DNA of 64,000 nt from Methylococcales bacterium (GTDB taxonomy: Bacteria; Pseudomonadota; Gammaproteobacteria; Methylococcales; Methylomonadaceae): positions 434,001-498,000 of the forward strand of contig JAUZSN010000002.1 in assembly GCA_030949405.1 (NCBI GenBank), in the 5' to 3' direction. The position numbers and the translations under genes were made by a program. The stretch's first letter is position 1, and every line of letters begins with the position of its first letter. Under the pieces are notes generated by a model, which was not told the DNA's origin, ran no database searches, and saw nothing but the letters and a program-made list of their open reading frames with translations. Below, piece by piece: positions 39,360-49,992 of the stretch.

Positions 39360-39479
39360 TGCTTGGTGACCATAGCGAGAGTGAACCACCTGATCCCATC
39401 CCGAACTCAGAAGTGAAACCTCTTAGCGCCGATGATAGTGTGGCAGGTTGCCATGTGAAAGTAGGGAATTGCCAAGCTT
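39360..39479 (+). rRNA. rrf: 5S ribosomal RNA
   Basis: A 120-nt 5S gene starts TGCTTGGTGACCATAGCG, contains CCCGAACTCAGAAGTGAAAC, and ends GGGAATTGCCAAGCTT. The two ends pair as expected. Confidence 0.96.
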
Positions 39480-39485
39480 AAATTT

Positions 39486-39522
39486 AAAAAAACCGTTTAC
39501 GAAAGTACAACGGTTTTTTTTT
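39486..39522 (+). terminator. rrn operon terminator
   Basis: AAAAACCGTT and AACGGTTTTT form the stem with a 10-15 nt loop, followed by a run of T. Confidence 0.88.
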
Positions 39523-39935
39523 GCTTGGAATAAAGGTGATCTCTCTGATATTTTCAAAAAGTAATGGGTACCTTATTAATAAAAATGTTAGTAATAAAAT
39601 ACTGTAATTACATTGACGTGGCTCCGTAAAAGTCAGGCTTAAACTATTTTATTTTGGCTTAGGTATTATTTTAAAAAAAGTCGAATCAATTATTATTTAG
39701 GTTTTTTATTATAAAGGTTAATGAAATCAGTTAGATAAAAACAATATATTTTTATTTTTATTTTAGAGATAGATCACGTTTTTGATGTTTATATTTCAAG
39801 CTTATCTTTGGGTGTGTTATATAATTGAGCGTAAGATTTAAGAATAATGAGGTAAATGAAAAACCGCCAAAATCGTTAAGAGTTTTGTGAATTACCTGTT
39901 TTCTTTAATTTATATCAATATTCTTGGAGGTTATC
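39523..39935. other. Intergenic region upstream of the DUF4214 surface protein
   Basis: About 410 bp, AT-rich and gene-free. A TATAAT lies at 39820-39825, but I see no good -35, so the promoter is not assigned with confidence. Confidence 0.4.
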
Positions 39936-42900
39936 ATGGCAACTAGTACACAAAAAGAAACAATTATCGAATTGTATACGGCTTATTTTGGTCGTGCGGC
40001 TGATAAGGAGGGGGCTGATTTTTGGGTAGGTAAATATGATCAATTTTTACCTGAAGTTTTAAAAGATACCCCTAACCAGTCAGATGCAGAGCGAACTTTA
40101 CTCATTAAAATCTCAGAGGCAATAGCCACTTCTGACGAATATATTGCGCTTTATCCCCCTGAATTATCTAGTAATGACTTTCTTGAAAAAGTTTATTTAA
40201 ATCTTTTTGATCGAACGATTGATGAAGAGGGTAAAGCCTTTTGGTTGAAACATTTAGATGCAGGGACAATGACAAAAGATGTTGCCATTATTAGTTTAAT
40301 TACAGCAGCGAAAGAAAATACCAGTGAACAGGGATTATTGGATACTGCCCTGTTGAAAAATAAAACAGATATTTCATTGCATTATGTAGACGGTTTAGAA
40401 TCTAATAATATTGAGTTAGCAAAAAAAGCGTTTGAAAAGGTCACTAGCGATCCTTTAACGGTAGCTGCTATTATAAAGGCATTAGATATTGAAGTCGCAG
40501 GTGACCAAATAACAACGAATGAAGTAACAGGGGATGTACGGGTTGTTAGTACAGACTTTTTAACGGGAAAGGTTACCTCAACAGTTAAAGATAAGGCAGG
40601 AACGCTACTTTCAAGTTCTATTATTAATACAGATGAAACTACTGAAAATGTTATTGAAACGATAACAAACGCTCAAACAGGTGAATTGACTGTTGTGACT
40701 AGTGATAAAAATGGCTCTCTACTGACGACCAAAGCAACAACAACGGGTGAGAATGGTCTGCCTTTAATTACCACGACCGATGCGAAAGGTGACCTTATAA
40801 GTGTAGGCATTACCACGATTGACGAGGCAACAGGAAGTTTTGTTACTACCGTTAGAGATGCCGATGGAAATTTACTAGAAACAACGGTACAAACAAAAGA
40901 TGGAGCAACAGGTGAAATAATAGATGTCACCACTAATGACAAAACGGGTAATGTTACGGTCACAACTGTGGATGAGGTGACAGGCGTATCAACGACAACG
41001 GATATTACCGCGCCTATTTTAACAGATATTAGTGCGCCTAGTGGAACCTATGCTATTTTGGATACGGTTGAAATTACGCTCACTTATAATGAGGCGGTGA
41101 TTGTTGATGTTAGTCGAGGTTTGCCAACATTAAGTTTAAGTAATGGTACATTGGCAGGTTATGTTTCAGGAAGTGGGCATAATAGTTTGGTGTTTGGTTA
41201 TCAGATTAAAAGTGGGGATACCGATACTAAGAATTTAGATGTACTCTCAATTAACCTGAATAGCGGTACCATTACAGATGCAGGTGGAAATACAGCAGGG
41301 TTTGCATTAGGCATTGGGGTAAGTTTAAAAAGTGATGCGACGCTTATTATTAAAGGTACGCCAGCACCTGTTATTAGCTCTGATACGACGGCAAGTATTG
41401 ATGAAAATATTGGACCAAACACGGTAATATATAAGGTTACGTCAAATGATCCAGATGCCACTTACAGTTTAAACGCCTCGGATTATACGTTATTTTATAT
41501 TAATGGGCAGACAGGTGAGGTTTCCTTAAAAGCGAATCCTGATTTTGAAACCTTAGCCAGTTATAATTTTACTGTTATTGCAACAGATATCTTAGGCAAT
41601 GCACGCGAACAGGCGATTGCTTTAACTGTTAATAATGTTGACGAAGTTGATCCTATTATTACTTCATTAGCAACAGCAACCCCTGTTAATGAAAATAGTG
41701 GTGAAAACCAAGTCATTTATACAGTAACATCAACGGATGATAGTACGGTAGCTTATAGTTTAAAAGCGGTGAACGATGGTGCTTTATTTAGTATTAATAG
41801 TAGTTCAGGCGCGATTAAGTTAATTGCTAACCCTGATTTTGTAGCGAAAGAAAATTATAGTTTTACGGTTATTGCGACGGATTTAGAAAACAATAGTGTT
41901 GAAAAAATAGTGTCTTTGGCTGTTGTTGATTTGGAAAGTGTTGCACCGACAGCGTCTTTAAGTTACAGCATTGATTCAGGGACAACAAAGGCTGATACGA
42001 TTATCGTTAAAGATGCGGATACCTTAAGAGTTTTTGCGACTTTTAATGAGGCGATGAGCGACTCCCCACTTCCTACAATTGCGATTGATAATAGTATTTT
42101 ATTAGCCGCTACTATGACGAAAGAAAGCTCGACGGTTTATTATTATGATTTAAATGTACCTGTAGGGGATTTAACGGGAACAGTAACGATTACCAATGGG
42201 AAAGATCTTGCAGGGAATGTAATTACCGCTAATCCAAGCAATCCTACGTTTACGATTGATAATACTATTTCGATTCCTTCATTTTCGTTAAATTCAGATT
42301 CAGGTACAAATACGTCAGATGGAATAACTAATGACGCAACAATTGATGTTACTGGTTTAGTGGATGATGTTGCGAGCTGGGAATATAAATTAAAAACAGC
42401 TAATTGGGTGGCGGTTACCGATAATAGTACTTCATTTGAATTAGCGGATAATATAGCGTATTCGGGAGATGATATTCAAGTTAGACAAACAGATGTAGCG
42501 GGGAATGTTTCTGATATAGCTAAGAATACAAATAGTATAGTGATTGATAAAGTAGTGCCTACTTTAAGTTTAGTAGAGATTGTTTCAAGTAATAGCGATA
42601 CATCATTGGCGAAAACTGGCGATATCGTTACGTTAAGTTTCACATCTAGTAAAACGATTAACACACCGACTGTCCTTATTGGAGGACAATCGGCAACAGT
42701 AAGTAATACAAGCAATAGTTATACCGCAACTTACACGTTACTTTCCTCGGATACAGAAGGAGCATTAGGGATTAATATTGCTTTTAGCGATACTGCGGGG
42801 AATGCTGGAACGAATGTAACGACGGCTACTAATTCAAGTTCGGTGACTTTTGACAGAACAGCACCTACTTTAAGTTCAGTAGGAATTGCTTCAAATAATA

Positions 42901-44600
42901 GCGATACATCATTAGCGAAAATAGGCGATATCGTTACGTTAAGTTTTACATCCAGCGAGACCATTAATACACCTACTGTCACTATTGGTAGTCAATCAGC
43001 AAGTGTGACTAATTCGGGCAATGATTACACAGCAACTTACACATTACTTTCCTCAGATACCGAAGGAGCATTAGGGATTAATATTGCTTTTAGCGATACT
43101 GCGGGGAATGCTGGAACGAATGTAACGACGGCTACTAATTCAAGTTCGGTGACTTTTGACAGAACAGCACCTACTTTAAGTTCAGTAGGAATTGCTTCAA
43201 ATAATAACGATACTACTTTGGCAAAAATAGGCGATGTAGTTACTTTGAGTTTTACATCAAATGAAGCTATTACCCCGACCGTCACTATTGGAGGGAAATC
43301 AGCAACAGTAACTAACACGGGTAATAATTATACTGCGACTTATACGTTACTTTCCACGGATACAGCAGGCGTATTAGGGATTAATATTGCTTTTAGCGAT
43401 ACTACGGGAAATACAGGAACAAGTGTAACTGCGGTAACTAATTCCAGCTCGGTAACATTTGATAAAATAGCTCCCACTTTAAGTGCAGTAGCGATTGTTT
43501 CAAATAATAGTAATACAGCATTAGCAAAAATAGGTGATATTGTTACGTTAAGTTTTACATCAAGTGAAAGCATTAGTACACCTACCGTGACTATTGATTC
43601 TAAAACAGCTATTGTGAGTAATACTTCGGGTAATAGCTATACCGCTACTTATACATTAGATTCAAATAATAATGAAGGAGCATTAGGGATTAATATTGCT
43701 TTTAGCGATACTGCGGGGAATGCTGGAACGAATGTAACGGCGGTTACTGATTCAAGTTTGGTGACTTTTGATAAAACAACTCCTGCTGTGACGAGTGTAA
43801 CATCACTTGATGATGATAAAACTTATGCTGCTGGGGACACTATTAGTATTAATATTTTATTTGATGAAGTAGTTGACGTAACAGAGACACCCACCTTAAC
43901 ACTTGAAACGGGTACAACAGATCAGGTTGTTAATTATACGTCAGGAACAGGAACAAACACGCTAACATTTGATTATACGGTACAAGCTGGGGACGCAAGT
44001 CTTGATTTAGCTTATTTCGATACAAGTGCCTTAAAATTAAACTCAGGAACAATTACGGATGCAAGTGGTAATAGTGCAGTTTTAACTTTGCCTACGGTTG
44101 GTGCTACGGGATCATTATCAAATTCTAAAGCTCTTGTTGTAGAAGCGAGTACTGTGGATACAAGTGTCGTTGTTTTTGATTTAACGACAGGAGAAAGTAG
44201 TGACCATAGTAATAGAACGTTTAGCAGTAGTGTTGATTATGATATTTATATTAAGGTAGCAAGTGCAAGCAATACCTTGGTAGCGTTGGATGCAGTAGAA
44301 AAATGGAAAGGGGCTGCGGACTTAGGTGCGTTGGATAAAATAACTTTAGTAGGGAATGGTGCTGTTATTGAAGGTAATAAAGGTAATATTCTAAATGGTA
44401 TAACTAAGCTTAGTGCCAATGATATAAGGTTTAAAACTGTGTCTGCAAATGCTATTGTTTTAGAAAATTCTGGAACTGTTAAACGGTATTATAATGGCAC
44501 AGGAAATATTCAACCAGACTTGTTTACAGATATATTTTTGCATAAAGTAATAGGCATACAAACACCTTTAATAACACTGCCTAGTGGTATAAGCATTTAG
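39936..44600 (+). CDS. Large DUF4214 / cadherin- and Ig-like repeat surface protein
   Basis: The 1554-aa protein starts at the ATG at 39936, supported by TGGAGG five bases upstream. Residues 1-160 hold two DUF4214 segments (YTAYFGRAADKEGADFWVGK and YLNLFDRTIDEEGKAFWLKH). A Thr-rich repetitive part follows at about 190-350, with VTT-type beta strands. A SwmB-like domain (SGTYAILDTVEITLTYNEAV) and two cadherin-like domains (NSSSGAIKLIANPDFVAKEN) come next. Four ~102-aa Ig-like repeats are at 42561-43782, then another SwmB-like domain. There is no classical signal peptide. DUF4214 proteins of this type are often type I secreted, though no T1SS genes or clear RTX nonapeptides are in view. It is probably an adhesin or S-layer-like protein. 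Confidence 0.85.
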   Translation: MATSTQKETIIELYTAYFGRAADKEGADFWVGKYDQFLPEVLKDTPNQSDAERTLLIKISEAIATSDEYIALYPPELSSNDFLEKVYLNLFDRTIDEEGKAFWLKHLDAGTMTKDVAIISLITAAKENTSEQGLLDTALLKNKTDISLHYVDGLESNNIELAKKAFEKVTSDPLTVAAIIKALDIEVAGDQITTNEVTGDVRVVSTDFLTGKVTSTVKDKAGTLLSSSIINTDETTENVIETITNAQTGELTVVTSDKNGSLLTTKATTTGENGLPLITTTDAKGDLISVGITTIDEATGSFVTTVRDADGNLLETTVQTKDGATGEIIDVTTNDKTGNVTVTTVDEVTGVSTTTDITAPILTDISAPSGTYAILDTVEITLTYNEAVIVDVSRGLPTLSLSNGTLAGYVSGSGHNSLVFGYQIKSGDTDTKNLDVLSINLNSGTITDAGGNTAGFALGIGVSLKSDATLIIKGTPAPVISSDTTASIDENIGPNTVIYKVTSNDPDATYSLNASDYTLFYINGQTGEVSLKANPDFETLASYNFTVIATDILGNAREQAIALTVNNVDEVDPIITSLATATPVNENSGENQVIYTVTSTDDSTVAYSLKAVNDGALFSINSSSGAIKLIANPDFVAKENYSFTVIATDLENNSVEKIVSLAVVDLESVAPTASLSYSIDSGTTKADTIIVKDADTLRVFATFNEAMSDSPLPTIAIDNSILLAATMTKESSTVYYYDLNVPVGDLTGTVTITNGKDLAGNVITANPSNPTFTIDNTISIPSFSLNSDSGTNTSDGITNDATIDVTGLVDDVASWEYKLKTANWVAVTDNSTSFELADNIAYSGDDIQVRQTDVAGNVSDIAKNTNSIVIDKVVPTLSLVEIVSSNSDTSLAKTGDIVTLSFTSSKTINTPTVLIGGQSATVSNTSNSYTATYTLLSSDTEGALGINIAFSDTAGNAGTNVTTATNSSSVTFDRTAPTLSSVGIASNNSDTSLAKIGDIVTLSFTSSETINTPTVTIGSQSASVTNSGNDYTATYTLLSSDTEGALGINIAFSDTAGNAGTNVTTATNSSSVTFDRTAPTLSSVGIASNNNDTTLAKIGDVVTLSFTSNEAITPTVTIGGKSATVTNTGNNYTATYTLLSTDTAGVLGINIAFSDTTGNTGTSVTAVTNSSSVTFDKIAPTLSAVAIVSNNSNTALAKIGDIVTLSFTSSESISTPTVTIDSKTAIVSNTSGNSYTATYTLDSNNNEGALGINIAFSDTAGNAGTNVTAVTDSSLVTFDKTTPAVTSVTSLDDDKTYAAGDTISINILFDEVVDVTETPTLTLETGTTDQVVNYTSGTGTNTLTFDYTVQAGDASLDLAYFDTSALKLNSGTITDASGNSAVLTLPTVGATGSLSNSKALVVEASTVDTSVVVFDLTTGESSDHSNRTFSSSVDYDIYIKVASASNTLVALDAVEKWKGAADLGALDKITLVGNGAVIEGNKGNILNGITKLSANDIRFKTVSANAIVLENSGTVKRYYNGTGNIQPDLFTDIFLHKVIGIQTPLITLPSGISI
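42561..43782 (+). repeat. Four near-identical ~306-bp Ig-like repeats within the DUF4214 protein
   Basis: Units begin at 42561, 42867, 43173 and 43476 (spacing 306, 306, 303). Units 1-2 and 2-3 share a stretch of more than 150 bp with almost no changes, which includes GCATTAGGGATTAATATTGC. This points to recent duplication or gene conversion. Each unit encodes one beta-sandwich with SDTAGNAGTNVT. Confidence 0.9.
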
Positions 44601-44605
44601 CGATT

Positions 44606-44633
44606 GTAGAGACGCGAAGCATCGCGTCTCTAC
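44606..44633. repeat. Palindrome (12-bp perfect stem) between the surface protein and gdhZ
   Basis: GTAGAGACGCGA and TCGCGTCTCTAC are separated by AGCA. There is no T-run. It may act as a terminator for the two convergent genes or be a dispersed REP-like repeat. Confidence 0.7.
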
Positions 44634-44660
44634 CAGCATTTATCCTTGATTAGCTTAAAA

Positions 44661-47600
44661 CTATTGATGATGACTCATAGACATATTTATCTCAACTAAT
44701 TCTTTAAGCAATACCGTAATCTTTTCCAACTCAATATCCTTATCCGTTTTCACTAAACTGACTAATTTACGATAACGCGTAATGGCGGTATTCGATAGTT
44801 TCAAACACGCCGCTAACTTATCGTTCACTTTTAACGACGATTGTTGTAAAACAACAATCGTTAAACGACAGCATACATTATTAAATTCTTTTTTAACCGT
44901 TCGGCGTGCCAAAGACTCCCAAACCGTATTTTTAGGTAAATCATTAATTTGTTGTCGTAACCATAACAAATCAAACGCATCAATAATTTGAAAAAAAGCA
45001 ATCGCACAATCTTGTAAACTACTTCGGGTTTGTTTTTTTAACCAAACCACATCCAAACACCAATAAAGAACATCCAAAACCACAATCTCAATCGCAACTT
45101 CTGCGGCAACCCCTTTGTGAATAAAATTATCGACTTGCTCATCAATCCATTTTTGTTCAGTTTGCGTCATAAAACTCGCTATTTGTGTATTCAAGGCTTT
45201 AATGCCTTCAATATAATCTTGACGATCATCAAAAAGCCCTAATTGCTGCCTATCTTTATCAATAAACCAATACATTGCTTTTTCAATCGCCTTTCTAAGC
45301 GTCATTTTTAGCGAGGCGAAGACCTCTTTATTGAGTTGTGTGGTTTGAGATTCTAATTGCTCCCAAAGAATATCAACATTGAAAACCTCACAAACTAAAC
45401 TATCAATATTAATAATCGCAACCGTACTACACCCTGTTTCCTCCATCAGACGATAAGGTAACACCATCCCCATGCGGTTAATTAATTGATTAACCAATCC
45501 ATTAGCCACAATTTCATCACGAAGACTGTGTTGTTGAATTTCTTCGGGGTATTTTTGTTGTAATGCCGCTGGAAAATAAGCCTGTAATGTCTTAAAAAAT
45601 AACTTTTTATCCAGCCCTGTAAGCTCTTTTAATAACTCTTGCTTCATTAATTGCTTGCTATACGCCAGTAACACCGATATTTCAGGACGCGTTAACCCTT
45701 TTGATTGAGTATGGCGTTCTTTTAAAATAGAGTCACTTGGAATACTTTCTAAGGGTCGATTCAAATGTCCTCGGTCTTCTAGTGCCTTAATTAACAATTG
45801 ACTATCAACGCTGTTTTCACTGGAATGTGATTCTATTAATGAAATCACTTGGTTTTGTTGATAATTATTCACTAAAACTTTATTGGCAACCTCTTCAGTC
45901 ATCGCTTCAAGTAATTGGTTTCGCTGTTTTTCAGTTAAATCCCCTTTACGCATTAACCCATTAAGCAAAATTTTAATATTAACTTCATGGTCAGAACAAT
46001 CAACCCCAGCGGAATTATCAATCGAATCGGTATTGCAATAGCCTCCTTGCTGGGCATATTCAATCCGTCCTTTTTGAGTAAAACCTAAATTACCGCCTTC
46101 GGCAACCACTTTACACTGTAATTGCTTACCATTAACCCGCACCGCATCATTGGCCTTATCACCCACATCAATATTTGATTCATCATGGGCTTTAACATAC
46201 GTTCCAATGCCGCCATTCCATAATAAATCAACTGGCGCGGAGAGAATGGCTCGAATTAATTCATGGGGGGTTAAGGTTTCACTGCGGATATTTAAACATT
46301 TTTGAACTTGCGGGGAGATAGCAATGGATTTTAAATTGCGTAAAAATACGCCGCCGCCTGTCGAAATTAAGTCAGCATCATAATCTTGCCATGACGACTT
46401 AGGACATTGGAACAAACGTTGACGCTCTTTAAAACTGTTGGCAGGATCGGGGTTAGGGTCTAAAAAAATATGAAGATGGTCAAATGTCGCCACTAATTTG
46501 ATTTGTGAGGATAAGAGCATTCCATTACCAAAGACATCCCCTAACATCCCCCCAATTCCCACCACTGTAAACGGTGTATTCGTGGTATTTAAATTAAGCT
46601 GACTAAAGTGATGTTTAACCGATTCCCACGCACCACGCGCAGTAATTCCCATCACTTTATGGTCATAACCCACAGACCCCCCTGATGCGAAGGCATCGCC
46701 TAACCAAAAATCAGCTTGTTGGGATAATTGATTGGCGTAATCTGAAAATTTTGCCGTGCCTTTATCCGCAGCAACCACCAAATAAGGGTCATTACCATCA
46801 TAACAAACCACCTCTTTTGGTTTAATGCAGAGACCATCTTGTTTATTATCGGTTAAGGTTAATAAGCTTTGAATAAAAATCTGATAACATTGAATCACTT
46901 CCTGATAAATTTTGTCTTTGTCGGTTATTTTATGCAAACGTTTAACCACAAAGCCACCTTTTGCCCCTGTGGGAACAATTAAGGCGTTTTTAGTCATTTG
47001 AGCTTTCATTAACCCTAAAATTTCAGTTCTAAAATCTTCACGTCGATCAGACCAACGGATTCCACCGCGCGCGACGGCTCCACCGCGAAGATGAATGCCT
47101 TCAACACGGGGCGAATAAACAAAAATTTCAAAATACGGAACGGGTGCGGGCATTTCATTGATTAAGGCGGAATCAAATTTAATCGCAAAAAAAGGAAAAC
47201 CTTGTTCATCGGTTAAATTGGAAAAATAATTGGTTCTAACCGCCGCGTGAATGAGGTTTAAATAATGTCTTAAAATTCGATCTTCATCTAGGGAACTTAC
47301 TTGTTCAATCGCTTCCTCTACAGGTAAAGAAATTTCACACAATTGTTTAACTTGCTGATTTAAATCGGGGTTAAAGCGTTGATTAAAAAAATCAAATAAT
47401 AGACTAACGACTTGTGGATTTTTAGATAAAGTAAGTTCGACATAGGTTTGGCTAAACTTCATTCCTAGTTGGCGTAAATAAAGGTATAAAGCCCGAAAAA
47501 GATTAACTTGCTCCCACTTTAATTTAGCATTCAAAATTAAGGCATTAAAGCCATCATTTTCAATCTTATCAAACCAACATTGTTCAAATGCGGTTTCGAA

Positions 47601-49502
47601 ACGAGGCTTTAAACGGGCTAAATCTAAATCACTACGTTCTACTTCATAATCTAATCCAAAATCATGTAGCCATAAAATGGCCTCACTATTTTTATTTTTA
47701 ATTTCATAAGGCCGTTCATCACAAACTTTAATGCCCATGTTTTCTAACATAGGCAAACTTTTAGATAAGGAGGCTTGTTGACCTCGATTAAATAATTTAA
47801 AACGTAACGTTTTTTTACCACTCACGGTTAAAGGGCTATAAAGTAAACTTTCGGCGTGTAAATTACAATCAATTAATTGTTCAAACTTACCAATATCCAA
47901 TAATGCGGTTCGTGTCGAGGTTTCTTCTCGATAAGCAGCGGAAAAACCATCACAATAGTTATAAAATAAGGTATTGCCTTTTGCTTCACCAAAATAATGA
48001 TTTAACTGTATTTGTAAATCATCTTTCCATTCAGCGAGGGCTTCAACAATTTTTTGTTCTAAGGCTTTCAAGTCGTACTGAGTACAGCAGCCTTTATTAC
48101 TGTGAATAATAAAATGAATCCGCGCTAATATGGATTCTGATAATTGCACACTAAAATCAACATTTTCGCCTTTAAACGTTTCCAACAAAATACTTTGAAT
48201 TTTTTTACGCGACTGAGTGTGATAGCGATCTCTGGGTACAAAGGTTAATAAAGAAATGAAATGCCCATAAACATCATGACGGACAAAAACACGGACGCGT
48301 TGACTTTCTTGTAATTGTAAAACGCCCATCGCACATTCAAATAAACTTTGTTCGTCAGCTTGAAAGAGTTCATCACGCGGTAGCGATTGTAAAATATAAA
48401 GTAACGCTCGCGCACCATAGGTATTGGCTCTAAATCCAGAACGCTCTTTTAAGTGTTGAAGTTTATGACTAATCATGGGGATCTTTCTAAGATCACACGA
48501 GTAAGCCGATGAACTGTATAACCCTAAAAAACGTTTTTCACCTATAACATCGCCTTTGGAGTTATATTGTTTAATTCCAATATAATCCATAAAAACAGAA
48601 CGGTGAACCGTCGCTCGGGTGGTGGCTTTGGTAATAATGAGGGGGGATGGTTGAGTGAAATAATCATAAGTTTCGGGGGGAAAGAAACGAGTTTGTTTAT
48701 TGAGTACTGAGGTAACGGAATCATGAAGAACCCCTAAACCCGTATCGGAAATTATTTTCAACCCTTTTTGTTTATTTTCATCAACGAGTTGATATTCCCT
48801 GTAACCTAAAAATACAAAATGATTATCATGGAGCCATTGTAAAAAGGCAATGCTATCGCCTAGGGGATGAGGCGAGGCGTGTTGCTGTGTCTTAAGTTCA
48901 TTAATAACCGATTGTAAGGTATCAAGACACTTTTTCCAGTCATCGGTTGCAGCTTGCACATCCTTTAATATTCGATTTAAAGAGGCTTTTAGTTCATCAA
49001 TAGCGGTTTGATTACTTTGTCGGTCTATTTCAACATGTAATAAACATTCGGTACTTATATCGTTGTCATCAGCCATTTCAGCCAATCCTAATAATTTTCC
49101 TTGCTCATCGCGTTTAAAATTAAACACGGGATGGATGACTAAATGATTAGTAAACCCATGACGGTTAATTTCCATACAAACCGATTGTAATAAAAAGGGT
49201 CGGTCACTCATGACAATTTCGACAATAGTATGTTGTGATTGCCAGCTATGTTCTTCTAAGGTTGGGTTATAAACCTGTACGCAAAAATTATGCGGGGTGG
49301 CGTTTAACAGTAAATTCCAATGGGATAATAAAGCCGCATACCAATCTTCAATACTATTATCACTTTCAAAATTTTCAATCACCATTCCCTGATAATACTG
49401 GGTTGCAAACGCATTCATTAAGGGGATCGTATCCTCACTTAGCTTGGTTTTAATATAGGCTAAGAGACGTTTCAAAAATTCTTGCTCGGTTTTATAGGTC
49501 AT
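44661..49502 (-). CDS. gdhZ: NAD-specific glutamate dehydrogenase, large (GDH_180) type
   Basis: The 1613-aa length and sequence fit the 180-kDa NAD-dependent glutamate dehydrogenase family. It converts glutamate to 2-oxoglutarate and ammonia and is mostly catabolic. The catalytic core, at about residues 770-1170, has RGGAVARGGIRWSDRREDFR, MTKNALIVPTGAKGGFVVKR and GIGGMLGDVFGNGMLLS. Long N- and C-terminal regulatory regions flank it. It stands alone and converges on the DUF4214 gene. The ATG at 49502 is the natural start, but no strong ribosome site is seen. Confidence 0.96.
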   Translation of the reverse strand: MTYKTEQEFLKRLLAYIKTKLSEDTIPLMNAFATQYYQGMVIENFESDNSIEDWYAALLSHWNLLLNATPHNFCVQVYNPTLEEHSWQSQHTIVEIVMSDRPFLLQSVCMEINRHGFTNHLVIHPVFNFKRDEQGKLLGLAEMADDNDISTECLLHVEIDRQSNQTAIDELKASLNRILKDVQAATDDWKKCLDTLQSVINELKTQQHASPHPLGDSIAFLQWLHDNHFVFLGYREYQLVDENKQKGLKIISDTGLGVLHDSVTSVLNKQTRFFPPETYDYFTQPSPLIITKATTRATVHRSVFMDYIGIKQYNSKGDVIGEKRFLGLYSSSAYSCDLRKIPMISHKLQHLKERSGFRANTYGARALLYILQSLPRDELFQADEQSLFECAMGVLQLQESQRVRVFVRHDVYGHFISLLTFVPRDRYHTQSRKKIQSILLETFKGENVDFSVQLSESILARIHFIIHSNKGCCTQYDLKALEQKIVEALAEWKDDLQIQLNHYFGEAKGNTLFYNYCDGFSAAYREETSTRTALLDIGKFEQLIDCNLHAESLLYSPLTVSGKKTLRFKLFNRGQQASLSKSLPMLENMGIKVCDERPYEIKNKNSEAILWLHDFGLDYEVERSDLDLARLKPRFETAFEQCWFDKIENDGFNALILNAKLKWEQVNLFRALYLYLRQLGMKFSQTYVELTLSKNPQVVSLLFDFFNQRFNPDLNQQVKQLCEISLPVEEAIEQVSSLDEDRILRHYLNLIHAAVRTNYFSNLTDEQGFPFFAIKFDSALINEMPAPVPYFEIFVYSPRVEGIHLRGGAVARGGIRWSDRREDFRTEILGLMKAQMTKNALIVPTGAKGGFVVKRLHKITDKDKIYQEVIQCYQIFIQSLLTLTDNKQDGLCIKPKEVVCYDGNDPYLVVAADKGTAKFSDYANQLSQQADFWLGDAFASGGSVGYDHKVMGITARGAWESVKHHFSQLNLNTTNTPFTVVGIGGMLGDVFGNGMLLSSQIKLVATFDHLHIFLDPNPDPANSFKERQRLFQCPKSSWQDYDADLISTGGGVFLRNLKSIAISPQVQKCLNIRSETLTPHELIRAILSAPVDLLWNGGIGTYVKAHDESNIDVGDKANDAVRVNGKQLQCKVVAEGGNLGFTQKGRIEYAQQGGYCNTDSIDNSAGVDCSDHEVNIKILLNGLMRKGDLTEKQRNQLLEAMTEEVANKVLVNNYQQNQVISLIESHSSENSVDSQLLIKALEDRGHLNRPLESIPSDSILKERHTQSKGLTRPEISVLLAYSKQLMKQELLKELTGLDKKLFFKTLQAYFPAALQQKYPEEIQQHSLRDEIVANGLVNQLINRMGMVLPYRLMEETGCSTVAIINIDSLVCEVFNVDILWEQLESQTTQLNKEVFASLKMTLRKAIEKAMYWFIDKDRQQLGLFDDRQDYIEGIKALNTQIASFMTQTEQKWIDEQVDNFIHKGVAAEVAIEIVVLDVLYWCLDVVWLKKQTRSSLQDCAIAFFQIIDAFDLLWLRQQINDLPKNTVWESLARRTVKKEFNNVCCRLTIVVLQQSSLKVNDKLAACLKLSNTAITRYRKLVSLVKTDKDIELEKITVLLKELVEINMSMSHHQ

Positions 49503-49992
49503 GAGATTACCTTAGGTTTTGGTTTTTACAGGTGATGGCATAAAACTTTAATAGATCACACTATTGATCCTATTTAAATTATAGACGCTTTGAATGGGCT
49601 GCGTGATGAAAGTCACACTCAGCTAATTCGTAAATTTCAAGGCTAAAGATGGTTGCAGTATTATTAGCATAAAAACAACAGCATAAAAGATGCGTTGTAA
49701 AGCCTAAATCTTTGTTATAATCGGTATTCATCGCATTTTAATTATTTTTAAGCTCGTTAATATTGTTAAATTAGCCGCTAAGTGTCTCTAAAAAACGACA
49801 TTTTTTGAGAGCAATCGCATAAAAGTCGCACTTGCCCTATAAGTTCCCTAAACAACACTATATAATTAGTACGATTTTTAGGGTTAATTCTTTATCCGCC
49901 TCAAAGAGCCTAATAAAATGGCTTAACCCCTTAATTTCGGATAATAACTTACAAAGTATTTCATCACTTGTTTTTTTAATAAGGAAAATTTA
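49503..49992. other. Divergent intergenic region between gdhZ and the OmpA-family gene
   Basis: About 490 bp with no gene. It must contain promoters for both genes. I see no riboswitch or clear operator. Confidence 0.45.
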
